Assembly: GCF_964204645.1 (NCBI RefSeq)
Contig: NC_134025.1
Location: 18,012,001 to 18,072,000 of the forward strand
DNA: 60,000 nt
Direction: 5' to 3'
From: Tubulanus polymorphus
Taxonomy: Eukaryota > Nemertea > Palaeonemertea > Tubulaniformes > Tubulanidae
In this document: positions 24,401 through 32,212 of the stretch, one piece after another
Numbering within the stretch: position 1 is the stretch's first letter
Layout: the number at the start of each line of letters is the position of its first letter
Made by a program: the position numbers and the translations under genes
The notes under the pieces: model-generated
What the model saw: only the letters and a program-made list of their open reading frames with translations
Databases searched by the model: none
Told to the model about the DNA's origin: nothing

Positions 24401-25004
24401 TGGCTTGTCCACTATTGGAAAAACATTTATGTGTTTTGTTAAATAAAATGATGCCGACTGACTGTACTGACTATGTACATGTAGTATGTTTAGATTGGTA
24501 ATGATGTGTACATGTGTTTTATAGAATATTTTTCCAAACCTTACTTCGTTAGAAAATTCATAAGATAACCCACTGTTCTATTTAAGTTTTTTTTATGGAA
24601 ATCTAGCTTGTTGTGATATCAGTTTATTAAAAATTAGTGCTTTAATGATGCATGCTGGAAAATAAAGTCTAATTCAATTATCTATTGCGTGGGCAAGTGA
24701 TCGTCGCTTTCAAGAAGATTGATCAATGTGGGATTCGAACCTACTAGTTACATTATAGTTGTCTCTGCATCAATTATGTCCCTGCCGTCTTGGAACTAGC
24801 AGTGTGTTGTGTAAAACATGGACGATGTTGTTTGATTTTTTGGCTTTGCTGAGTGAAATTTCAATCGGAAAACTGCTGAAAAACGATCTGAGATGATGTG
24901 AAAATCAAAAATTTTCTGGGGGAGGGCCCCCAGACCCCCCATAATTACTTCGCGCCTACGGCGCTCGTTTCCGCCTTTTCAATAATGGTCTGTTATCATC
25001 CCTG
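21427..25004 (+). mobile_element. hAT-like DNA transposon, apparently intact
   Basis: The ends CAGGGATGATAA (21427-21438) and TTATCATCCCTG (24993-25004) are perfect 12-bp inverted repeats. The flanking ATGTTA (21421-21426 and 25005-25010) is an exact 6-bp direct repeat; hAT elements normally make 8 bp. The subterminal sequence TTTCCGCCTTTTCAAT occurs at both ends in direct, not inverted, orientation. It contains one two-exon transposase gene without stops. This is the youngest layer of the LINE nest, inserted into the L2-like RT. Confidence 0.85.
21766..24396 (+). CDS. hAT-like transposase, two exons (834 aa)
   Basis: Exon 1 is 21766-22081 and exon 2 is 22208-24396. The intron (22082-22207, 126 bp) has GTAAGT...TTTCAG borders, and splicing keeps the frame, giving 834 residues with no stop. 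Domains: an N-terminal BED/zinc-finger-like module (CLWCQTE ... HAKTQKH), an RNase H-like core with NIDEATS and LLDSCNVMRG acidic motifs, and a C-terminal hAT dimerisation block with catalytic Glu (CPVVESSFSIMGEI). A lysine-rich tail of about 80 residues could be a nuclear localisation or DNA-binding region. It would act in the nucleus by cut-and-paste. The family label is by motif only; the 6-bp duplication is atypical. Confidence 0.85.
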
Positions 25005-25822
25005 ATGTTAAATGAGGTGTTATCTACAGTAGCAAACATTAATGACCTTGTTGCAACTTTATTCAACTGGATGACTGTTAACAAGCTTCAGGCTAACTCG
25101 GATAAAACCGAATTTATTATTTTAGGTTCTCGATATGCTAAGCGCCTGCTCCCTGCTGATTTACATCTTTCGATTGGAGATGTTGACATTTTTCCCTCCA
25201 CTAAAGTTAAAAATCTGGGTGTTATCATAGATTAATCTTTGTCTCTAAATGATCACGTAAATGCTATTTGTAGGACAGCAAACTACCATTTGTATTCTAT
25301 AGGTAAAATACGCCAGTATATTGATACAGACTCTTGCAAAGCTGCTGTCAATTCACTCATTGTTTCTAGATTGGACTATGCAAACTCATTACTTTTAGCT
25401 TCTAACACAACTTTACTAAGGCGTCTTCAGCTTATTCAGAATAATGCAACACGGTTGATAACAAAGACTAAAAAGTCAGATCATATAACACCAATTCTTA
25501 TTGATCTTCATTGGCTGCCGATTTCTGTTAGAATTGAATTCAAAATTTTTTTGCTAGTCTTTAAATGTCTAAATAATCTGGCACCACCATATTGGCAGTC
25601 ACTTATATCCTTGCATGTACCGAGTAGGTCACTTCGTTCCAGCCAAGATACGTCGTTTGAACATTCCTTTTAGCAATAAATCCAGCTGTAAGAGAGCTTT
25701 TAGTTTTGCTGCTCCAGCGCTTTGGAATGCCCTGCCTGTCTCTGTAAGGCTTAGTCCATCAGTGCAATGTTTTAAGTCAAATTTAAAAACGTACCTTTTT
25801 AAAAGGACTTATATGTTTTAAG
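25005..25822 (+). pseudogene. L2-like RT, thumb and C-terminal part
   Basis: It continues the RT frame after the hAT: LQANSDKTEFIILGS, VKNLGVIID, a TAA at 25233-25235, then VSRLDYANSLL, LHWLPISVRIEFKI, PPYWQSLI and, after a frameshift near 25650, FSFAAPALWNALP to a stop at 25819-25821. The WLPI...FKIL..VFK....APPY block is characteristic of the L2/CR1-L2 lineage. Confidence 0.8.
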
Positions 25823-25975
25823 CTATTTTACTGTGTCTTTGCTCCTGCTGTTTTATCATATGCTTTTTAAGTTCTTGATTTTATGTAAATGTATTAACCC
25901 TTTGTACAGCGCATAGATTATTATTTTAGTTATGCGCTATATAAGAAATAAATTATTATTATTATTATTATTATT

Positions 25976-26381
25976 AGAGAGTATTCAAAGAAGTGCGACG
26001 AGAATGATTGTGAATGTAAAACTTGCCGTATGAAGAAAGATTAAAATATCTTAAAATTCCTAGTCTCACTTATAGACGATTACGCTATGACATGGTCGAG
26101 ACCTTCAAACTAGTAACTAACGTATATTCCACCGATAATGATATTTTCATGTTAGATGCTAGACGCCGTTTCACCAGAGGACATCCTTACAAGTTGGAAA
26201 AAAAGACGATGCCGCAAGAACATTAGACTGAAATATTTTACAAAAAGAATTATCAATTACTGGAACAGTCTGCCGACAGAAGTTGTGGAAGCACCATCTG
26301 TGAATTCGTTCAAGGCTCGGCTGGACGATTATTGGAAAGATTATGAACTAATAACCAACTACAAACTATACAGATGCTAAT
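25976..26381 (+). pseudogene. CR1-like ORF2 C-terminus, after nested insertion
   Basis: It continues the split CR1-like frame: ESIQRSATRM (25977-26006), a frameshift near 26015, LPYEERLKYLKIPSLTYRRL, then after another shift near 26160 KRIINYWNSLPTEVVEAPSV and a stop at 26379-26381. The tight continuation across the L2-like insertion is what proves the nesting. Confidence 0.8.
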
Positions 26382-26473
26382 GATACCTCGGCAAATGTGC
26401 ATTAACTTCAAAATCTAACAACTGTGTATCGTTAAACAGTGTTAAGATCGCCAAAGCGGTCCATCACTTAATG

Positions 26474-26499
26474 TTACTGTTACTGTTACTGTTACTGTT
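26474..26499 (+). repeat. (TTACTG)n 3' tail of CR1-like LINE
   Basis: Four tandem TTACTG units end the LINE. Short 3' microsatellite tails are normal for CR1-group elements and mark the 3' boundary. Confidence 0.65.
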
Positions 26500-26502
26500 T
26501 AA

Positions 26503-27058
26503 ATATTCCCTCGTGTTTCTATTTAGTTCCCTTTCTGGTGAGGGCACCATGTGACGGTATGGTCTGTCCCTTCCTGGTGGTCTGGTTTTAAGTAAACTAC
26601 TATAGATTTGATGGTACTTGTTCTCAAATTCTGTAGAATTGCTTTGTAAGGGTTTGTGGGTTGAACATATTTGTTTAGCTTGTCGTTTAAATGTGCATGT
26701 GCTGGTGCGTATTGGATTGTTTGGCACATATTTTTAGTTTTTCTGTACCTATAAGCTGATGGGTGTTTTTCATTTCTTTGTATTTACGGTCAATCTTTGT
26801 TGTAAGTGTTAAAAGATAAATAAAGAAAAATATCATACGAAGAATTGTCGCTCGACTTAGCTGATATCTACAGTAGACACATACGTCACTTTCAGACTTG
26901 TTTATTTATATAACATCTATTTATGTTAACTCCAGCTTCCGTACATTTATCTAAACTACTTATCTCCACAACATAATACTGTTCATAATTACATTTGTTT
27001 CAAAAATTTGCATGATACTTCTGCAAAAAAGATTTATTTGAAAGTGAGTTGAGATCTC
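26503..27058. other. Unassigned DNA, ending in a gene-like 3' frame
   Basis: No gene was recognised in 26503-27016. At 27058-27034, minus strand, eight codons and a TAA stop follow in frame from the interrupted frame at 43547-43270 once the Polinton-2 insertion and one target copy are disregarded. The rest may be its 3' untranslated region or another repeat. Confidence 0.35.
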
Positions 27059-27064
27059 GATGAC
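27059..27064 (+). repeat. Target-site duplication GATGAC (left)
   Basis: Exact 6-bp copy of 43264-43269, directly flanking Polinton-2. Six bp is the established Polinton duplication length. Confidence 0.95.
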
Positions 27065-27132
27065 AGTAATTGGAAAAGTAGGCTTTCATACCAGAGGACG
27101 AGAGGACGAGACACCACTCATCACCACAAGTA
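27065..27132 (+). repeat. Polinton-2 left terminal inverted repeat (68 bp)
   Basis: Identical over 68/68 positions to the inverted 43196-43263. It starts AGTAATTGGAAAAGTAGG. Confidence 0.97.
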
Positions 27133-27430
27133 ATAATTCAATTGAGTATGAGACACCACTCATCACAGCTAGGCTCTAGTGAGAACGGACGATTGCTCTG
27201 TGACACACATATACAGTGAGTGCGCGTAACAACAGCTGCGCGTGGATAGATCGATACAGTGAGTCTCTACTGAGAACGGTTATTAACGCGTGTGCTATTA
27301 CTGTAGTACAGTGATTGCGTGGCAACTGTACCCGGATAAATAGATGCTGTGAGGCTTAGGTGAGAACGGTTAATAGCGTGTTTGTTATATACAGGGGGAA
27401 GTAATCCCCACTCATCACCACAAGTAATTT
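27133..27430 (+). repeat. Extra terminal block with 91-bp tandem repeats
   Basis: Present only at the left end. It is bounded by copies of the inner end of the terminal repeat (CACTCATCAC at 27114-27123, 27153-27162 and 27411-27420). Between them lie about 2.5 tandem units of about 91 bp, each with GAGAACGG (27181, 27272, 27362) and CAGTGA words. It is clearly more GC-rich than the rest of the element. Possible replication, packaging or enhancer function is speculation. Confidence 0.7.
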
Positions 27431-27443
27431 GTTTTCCTTATAA

Positions 27444-27770
27444 ATTGGAGATAGAAAAGCATTCTTAGCAACAATAAATAACAGAATAAAACCAGCAAAA
27501 AAACAATTTGAAATAAAAAAGTTAGTTGATGTTACAAAAGAAATTGAACATAAAATATTGAAATTAGAAAATATAAAAACTAAATATGGAGAGAAAGTAT
27601 CAGCTAATTTAAGCTACTGCAATGTTAGTACATCGCGAGAATTTAAAGTATTTTTACCTGATAAATGGGTTTCATTGAGTACAGAGGAATTAAAAGATTT
27701 AGAAGGATTTAAAATAATCTATCATGGAAAAAATGAAGATGGCCATCATGATTTAGAAATTGTTGATTAA
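27444..27770 (+). pseudogene. Conserved 108-aa Polinton protein, start codon lost
   Basis: The frame runs 109 codons to TAA at 27768-27770 without interruption, but the first codon is ATT where the start block (TTTTCCTTATAA-) predicts ATG. The protein is lysine-rich at the N-terminus with a predicted helix (KKLVDVTKEIEHKILKLENI) and a compact C-terminal half (REFKVFLPDKWVSLS, DGHHDLEIVD). Polinton-1 has a copy at 59578-59850 in the equivalent opposite-strand position. Similar small ORFs occur near Polinton ends; function unknown. Translation could start at an internal codon. Confidence 0.7.
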
Positions 27771-27988
27771 ATTTAAAAAATAAATTAATAAAAATAATGA
27801 ATATTAAGAATCCGAAATAACTTATCTGGACAATTTAATTGCTCCGCATAGATGGTGCCATAAACAGAACCCACACAGTGATAGACAAAAGTAGTGAGAT
27901 GGTGCCGTATGGCACCCACATGATGATATTCAATTAATATTCAATTAATTTAAAAAAAATTATTTTTTTTTGCTTTTTTTCTAAAATA
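27771..27988. other. Convergent intergenic region with hairpin
   Basis: This lies between two converging genes. GGTGCC (27901-27906) and GGCACC (27911-27916) form a 6-bp stem with a GTAT loop. A partly conserved counterpart (CAATTGTCCAGATAAGT) exists at 59516-59532 in Polinton-1, so the region is retained across copies. Possibly a 3'-end signal. Confidence 0.4.
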
Positions 27989-28342
27989 TTAATCCATTTT
28001 TTTTATTGTCAATTTTGGAATTTCAGAAGTATTTTCATTTTTAATAGCAGTTGTTTCAGAATTATTAATATCATGAATTTTATTTGATTTCTTATACCAA
28101 TTACACCCGATCAAAATGAATACAATTACAAATCCAACCGTAAAATATAAATATTTATCAAATATTCTATTATCAGAAGGAGTAGAAATAACAATATTTT
28201 CACCATTTTTATTAACATTTTTATTACTTATTTTTTCTTTTACAGCTTTTTTATATTCTTGTGATTTAATTCCTAATTGCCGAGACCATTCAATTTGTTT
28301 CTGTGATCTCGGTTTTTTCTTCACTTCTTCCACCTTGTTCAT
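27989..28342 (-). CDS. 117-aa basic single-pass membrane protein
   Basis: Intact frame from ATG. The N-terminal 45 residues are strongly basic (KKKPRSQKQIEWSRQLGIKS), then comes a hydrophobic segment (YLYFTVGFVIVFILIG, about residues 66-81) and a polar tail. Polinton-1 retains only the C-terminal codons, fused to another gene at 59206-59440. The layout suggests a DNA- or membrane-associated virion component, but that is inference; I recognise no named family. It sits between the 160-aa gene and the element end. Confidence 0.7.
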   Translation of the reverse strand: MNKVEEVKKKPRSQKQIEWSRQLGIKSQEYKKAVKEKISNKNVNKNGENIVISTPSDNRIFDKYLYFTVGFVIVFILIGCNWYKKSNKIHDINNSETTAIKNENTSEIPKLTIKKMD

Positions 28343-28397
28343 TTATTATAGAAATATTTTTACTTTCAATATTTGAAAATGTTATAACTCCAGTTGA

Positions 28398-28880
28398 TTA
28401 TAATGTCATAAATCCACCTAATTGAAATGATAAATATCCAATCCATTTATTTAATTCAGTCATAACTAAATAATCATTTTTTAAATCGGAATATAATCTA
28501 TTTTCGTCTTCAATTGGTAGTATATAATTACATAATTTACTATAACCTTTTACTACATTTTCTGATATCGCGTCATTAATTCTAGCTGTTCTCGCGGCTT
28601 CATAAATCTTAAATAATCTAATAATTTCATCTGATTTCATTGTATCTAATTCATTATAAGTTAAATTTTTACCGACAAAATTTTTACATTTTCCAGATGC
28701 TATTAATATTTCTAATTGATGTTTACAATAAAGATAATATTCATAATTATTATTTGTTGTAACATTATTTAAAGCACCATCATCTGAAGTTAATTTTGTT
28801 TCTGTTATTCCTAAATCATCTAAAGTTTTTTCAATTAGAACATCACCATTTTTAGATTTTATTTTCTTTTCACCTACCAT
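28398..28880 (-). CDS. 160-aa Polinton protein of unknown function
   Basis: Intact frame; ATG at 28880-28878 is fused to the T7-GT-TATATAAATG block. The N-terminal third is polar and lysine/aspartate-rich, and the rest is predicted helical (YEYYLYCKHQLEILIASGK). There is no signal peptide or clear TM segment, though the C-terminus (WIGYLSFQLGGFMTL) is hydrophobic. Polinton-1 has the first codons at 59206. No family recognised. Confidence 0.65.
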   Translation of the reverse strand: MVGEKKIKSKNGDVLIEKTLDDLGITETKLTSDDGALNNVTTNNNYEYYLYCKHQLEILIASGKCKNFVGKNLTYNELDTMKSDEIIRLFKIYEAARTARINDAISENVVKGYSKLCNYILPIEDENRLYSDLKNDYLVMTELNKWIGYLSFQLGGFMTL

Positions 28881-28896
28881 TTATATAACAAAAAAA
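28878..28896 (-). promoter_or_regulatory. Start block of 160-aa gene
   Basis: TTTTTTTGTTATATAAATG. Confidence 0.5.
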
Positions 28897-28904
28897 TTAG
28901 TTGT

Positions 28905-29184
28905 GATGTTGCAACTAGAATTCAACTAGAATGTAACTAGAATTCAACTAGATTAACAAGCTAGTTGAAATATTGTTGTTTTTGTTTATTTCTTGTTAAA
29001 TCTAGTTGATTTTTGTTTCAACTACTAACAACTAGAATTCAACTAGAATGTAACTAGAATTAGACTAGATTGACAAGCTAGTTAAAATATCGTTAAATCT
29101 AGTTGATTTTTGTTACAACTACCAATAACTAGAATTCAACTAGAATTCAACTAGAATTCAATTAGATTAACAAGCTAGTTGAAT
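28905..29184. repeat. CAACTAG iteron-like repeat region
   Basis: About a dozen copies of CAACTAGAAT or its variants, plus AAGCTAGTTG inverted words, occupy the gap between the ATPase and the 160-aa gene. Elsewhere gaps in this element are 10-30 bp. Polinton-1 keeps the same kind of array at the same place (58997-59190). Conservation in place suggests a cis-acting role (origin, packaging or control); not proven. Confidence 0.7.
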
Positions 29185-29791
29185 TTAAATAAATTCATAT
29201 TTAAATGGGTGTTGTAATCTAAATAGTAATTTTGATCTTTTAATATTTTTCAACTTATCCATATATTCATTATGTAAATCATGTGGAATAATATCATTTT
29301 CCTCAAGTGCATTTTTCATCGATTTTCTATCTTTATTGTAGAATAAAACTAGAAATCTTATATTCTCCCTAAAGTCTTTAACAATTGAATTATATTTTTG
29401 ATTTAAAACCCATGTTGTTATCCCAAAATGTCTCCCAGAGAAAGCTAGATAACATAACTCACTTTCTCTAACTTTTGAATCATGTAAATTTGCGCAATCA
29501 TCTATGATAAATAATGTATTTGATCCTTTATAAATATCAATTGCTATTTTTATACAATTATCTACATTTTCTTTAACTGTTTTAGGATCTAATATAATAA
29601 ATTTATTATTTCTAGTAATATTTCTATCATAAGTTTGATTAAATTCATATGTTGGACAAAATAATACTATATTATCAAAATAGTTTTCATAATGTTTCTA
29701 ATAAATTTAATATAAAATAAGTTTTTCCACAATTTGTTACGCCAGAAATTAACATATTATGAGGCTCAAATATAAATAATTCCTTATTCAT
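29185..29791 (-). pseudogene. FtsK/HerA (A32-type) packaging ATPase, one frameshift
   Basis: About 202 codons, usual size for Polinton ATPases. ATG (29791-29789) directly follows the integrase stop. Walker A GVTNCGKT is at residues 17-24 and Walker B FIIDDCAN lies near 29490-29515; then LAFSGRHFGITTW and NQKYNS follow. In NCLDV-like viruses and Polintons this ATPase is expected to drive genome packaging into capsids. A single frameshift near 29700 (just after ILNLLE) breaks the frame. The Polinton-1 homologue is at 58417-58996. Confidence 0.85.
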
Positions 29792-30909
29792 TTATATATT
29801 TTTAATTTTACTTGATAATATCCATTCATTAAATTTATCTGGCCATCCAACCCATTTTACTAAAGAATATTTTTTTCTTTTAATAGTTTTTGTTTTTAAT
29901 ACTTTTTCAATTTTATATTCTTGTTCTAGATTTTCAGTAGTTAAACTTAATTCTTCTTCGTAAAAGTAGCCATCAACTTCTTCACCGTCTAAATCTTCTA
30001 ATTTATAGACATATGGTTTTGTTGTTATTACCTTTTTTATTTTATATATTTCTCTAGTAAAATTTCGATCGTATCCTTTGTCAAATATCTTTTTATACTT
30101 AGAAATTCTAACATTTTGACCAACTTTAAATTTAGGTTCACCAAAATGATCTACAAGAAATGCTCCATATAAATTATTCCAAACAATTTCAGCATTTTCA
30201 GGTTTTCTAGCATCAATAGGTTTCATTCCAATAGAAGAATGATAAGAATTATTATATCCTTCTATCAATTTTGGTAAAACATCAATCCATTTAAAAGTAT
30301 TATTTGCTGTAAAATATTTCCACATTCTTGTTCTTAATGTTCTATTAAATCGTTCAACAAATGCTGCTTTTTTATCCGATTTTGTTGAAAAATATTTAAT
30401 ATTATGATTATCTAAGAATTCATGGACAAGTGAATTATCAAATTCTTTTCCATCATCAAATTGTATTTTTTCTGGTTTAATTTATCATCCGACAGAAATT
30501 TTCTTAAAACATTTGATGTTTGTACAGCATCTTTTCTATAAAGTGGGAAGCTCCATACATATTGACTAAAAATATCAATTATATTCAATAACCACCAATA
30601 ATCATCATTATCTTTCTTAACATTTTTCATATCAATTAAATCTCCTTGCCACTGTTGATCTACATAACTTACCATAGTTTTACGAGTTTTATATTTTCTA
30701 ACAATTTTTGTATATGTTGGTTGTTCTAACATAAATTCATTTATATCTTTATATTAAACTAAATTTTGTGGGATTATCTTATCTAATTTATCTTGTTTTA
30801 CTTTACTCCATATATTTTTGGTAGAAGAATAAGCAACCGAACTCTCAGGGTTGTAATATAAATTTCTTAAATATTGTTCTTTAGTATTAGGAGTTTTTTT
30901 ACCTCCCAT
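29792..30909 (-). pseudogene. Retroviral-type integrase with chromodomain (broken)
   Basis: It inserts element DNA, generating the 6-bp duplication. Order: N-terminal region from ATG 30909, a stop near 30757, then the DDE core: DLIDM (first Asp), WWLLNIIDIFSQYVW, FDDGKEF (second Asp, just past a frameshift near 30480) and FVERFNRTLRTRM (Glu). The C-terminal chromodomain reads YSLVKWVGWPDKFNEWI (about 29810-29880). Chromodomains in integrases can bias insertion towards marked chromatin. The last 177 codons (30325-29792) are open. The gene ends flush with the ATPase start. Confidence 0.9.
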
Positions 30910-30924
30910 TTATATATCGTTAAT
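30907..30924 (-). promoter_or_regulatory. Start block of integrase gene (no T-run)
   Basis: ATTAACGATATATAAATG: the TATATAAATG core is kept but the T-run is absent. The ATPase start (29789-29801, AAAATATATAAATG) is similar, so integrase and ATPase may form a differently controlled pair. Confidence 0.4.
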
Positions 30925-30939
30925 TTTAAATTTATATTT

Positions 30940-32188
30940 CTAATATTGAATACTATCTAACTGTGAATTTACAATATTTAATTGTGCGTCAGATATAATA
31001 TAAATGTGCATTTTGAAATTTTGGTCTCCTTTTTTCTTTTTCATGAATAATTGTATTCCATCTTTAGTGTTCTGTAATTTCTTCCCAGAACCATGTAATG
31101 AATTATCCTCTGTTGTTCTAAAATCTAACCATAATGCATATTTATTACCGGTATAATAATCAATTTGATTAATATTACAATTTTCAAATGATTTTACTTT
31201 TTCATTCATAAAATGTTTTCTAATTTCTGGCCATTGATCAATCATTCTCATTCCTTGACAAAATATTTTATTTGCTATTCCTTCAATAGTTATTTCTACT
31301 TTTGTTATTTCAGGATTATAATAATTATCAACCTTTATTGCGCCATTAGTATATGTTGCAATGGTAAAAAATATTAATATACCTTTAATAGATCTTCTTG
31401 GGAAGTTAATATTCTCATTAATTATTTCATCATTTGCAATTATAGTTACAGTTTTAAATTTATCAATATAATCATATAATAATGAAAATCCTTGATTGTA
31501 TTGAGTTTGAATTGTGCTAGCAATATTTTCATTAGTTACTGTGTTATATTCTAAACATATATTCGATAATTTATAACCCATATCTTTAACAACGCTAGAT
31601 AATACAATTTCATTTACAGGAGCAAATGTTATCTCAAATATAATATCTTCTTGAATTGCGTATATATATAAAGGTGCATTATTATTTATCAATTCAAAGT
31701 CTAATGGAGTTTTATATTTGCTTCCATAAATCTTTTTAAATCAAATTATCTGTGGCACGAGTTACTATTGCGTCATTAGCTCCTGATCTTAATTTATTAT
31801 GGTTTTCCGATTGAATACCCTGAAATATCATATTATTTCTATTTTCTTTAGTTAACCATAAATCTTTATAATGCATAAATAAATTATAATCATCTAATGA
31901 GAAAACTGTTTCTGGACCAATCTTTATTGTTAACTTTTTAATCAAATACCTTCCAACATTATCAACAACATAATTGTTATCATGGCCAGTTACTTTTATA
32001 TCAGCTGATAAATAAATACTATTTGGAACATAAAAAGTATTTTGTGTTAATCTAGGAATTCTAACATTTAAAGTTTCATCGGGATTAATATTTGAAGGAT
32101 TATGAGTAATTATATGATGTGATCTTTCTGCTTTAATAGCATTAGATATTCTAGATATCTTAGAAGGACTTATATAACTCCCACTCAT
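30940..32188 (-). pseudogene. Major capsid protein, double jelly-roll type (one frameshift)
   Basis: Two open parts, 32188-31736 (150 codons) and 31692-30940 (250 codons), separated by a frameshift in an A-run near 31740. Features matching Polinton MCPs: NVRIPRLTQNTFYVPNS, GRYLIKKLTIKIGPE, YKDLWLTKENRNNMIFQGI, then YDYIDKFKTVTI, NENINFPRRSIKGIL and VTIEGIANKIFCQGM. The expected role is the hexagonal capsomer of an icosahedral particle, a DJR fold shared with adenoviruses, virophages and NCLDVs. Family assignment is from remembered motifs, not a search. It is downstream of the large membrane protein and upstream of the integrase. Confidence 0.8.
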
Positions 32189-32204
32189 TTATTTAACAAA
32201 AAAA
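32186..32204 (-). promoter_or_regulatory. Start block of major capsid gene
   Basis: TTTTTTTGTTAAATAAATG. Confidence 0.5.
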
Positions 32205-32212
32205 TTAATTAT

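Larger units (their letters stand above)
20206..25975 (+). mobile_element. L2-like LINE, 5'-truncated, carrying a hAT
   Basis: It starts inside ORF2 (LAKLRGTTL...) and ends in an (ATT)n tail (25951-25974), both typical of 5'-truncated LINE insertions. The junctions fall inside one codon context of the CR1-like LINE (AAATTA|GAGAGT), with an ATTA-like duplication masked by the tail. A hAT-like transposon splits it at 21427-25004. Confidence 0.85.
16361..26502 (+). mobile_element. CR1-like LINE, split by nested insertions
   Basis: A non-LTR retrotransposon with ORF1, then EEP endonuclease and reverse transcriptase (17770-20205). It is interrupted between the codons for IDKL and ESIQ by a second LINE (20206-25975), after which the C-terminal coding part resumes (25976-26381). 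The 3' end is a (TTACTG)n tail at 26474-26499. The 5' boundary is taken as the point where Polinton-1 homology stops. CR1-type placement rests on the RT motifs and the C-terminal RRLRYDM...NYWNSLP block. Confidence 0.8.

Noticed and set aside
28905-29184. CRISPR-like array
   Set aside because: The repeat words are 10-11 bp, partly inverted, with irregular spacing and no spacers of constant length; the context is a eukaryotic transposon.
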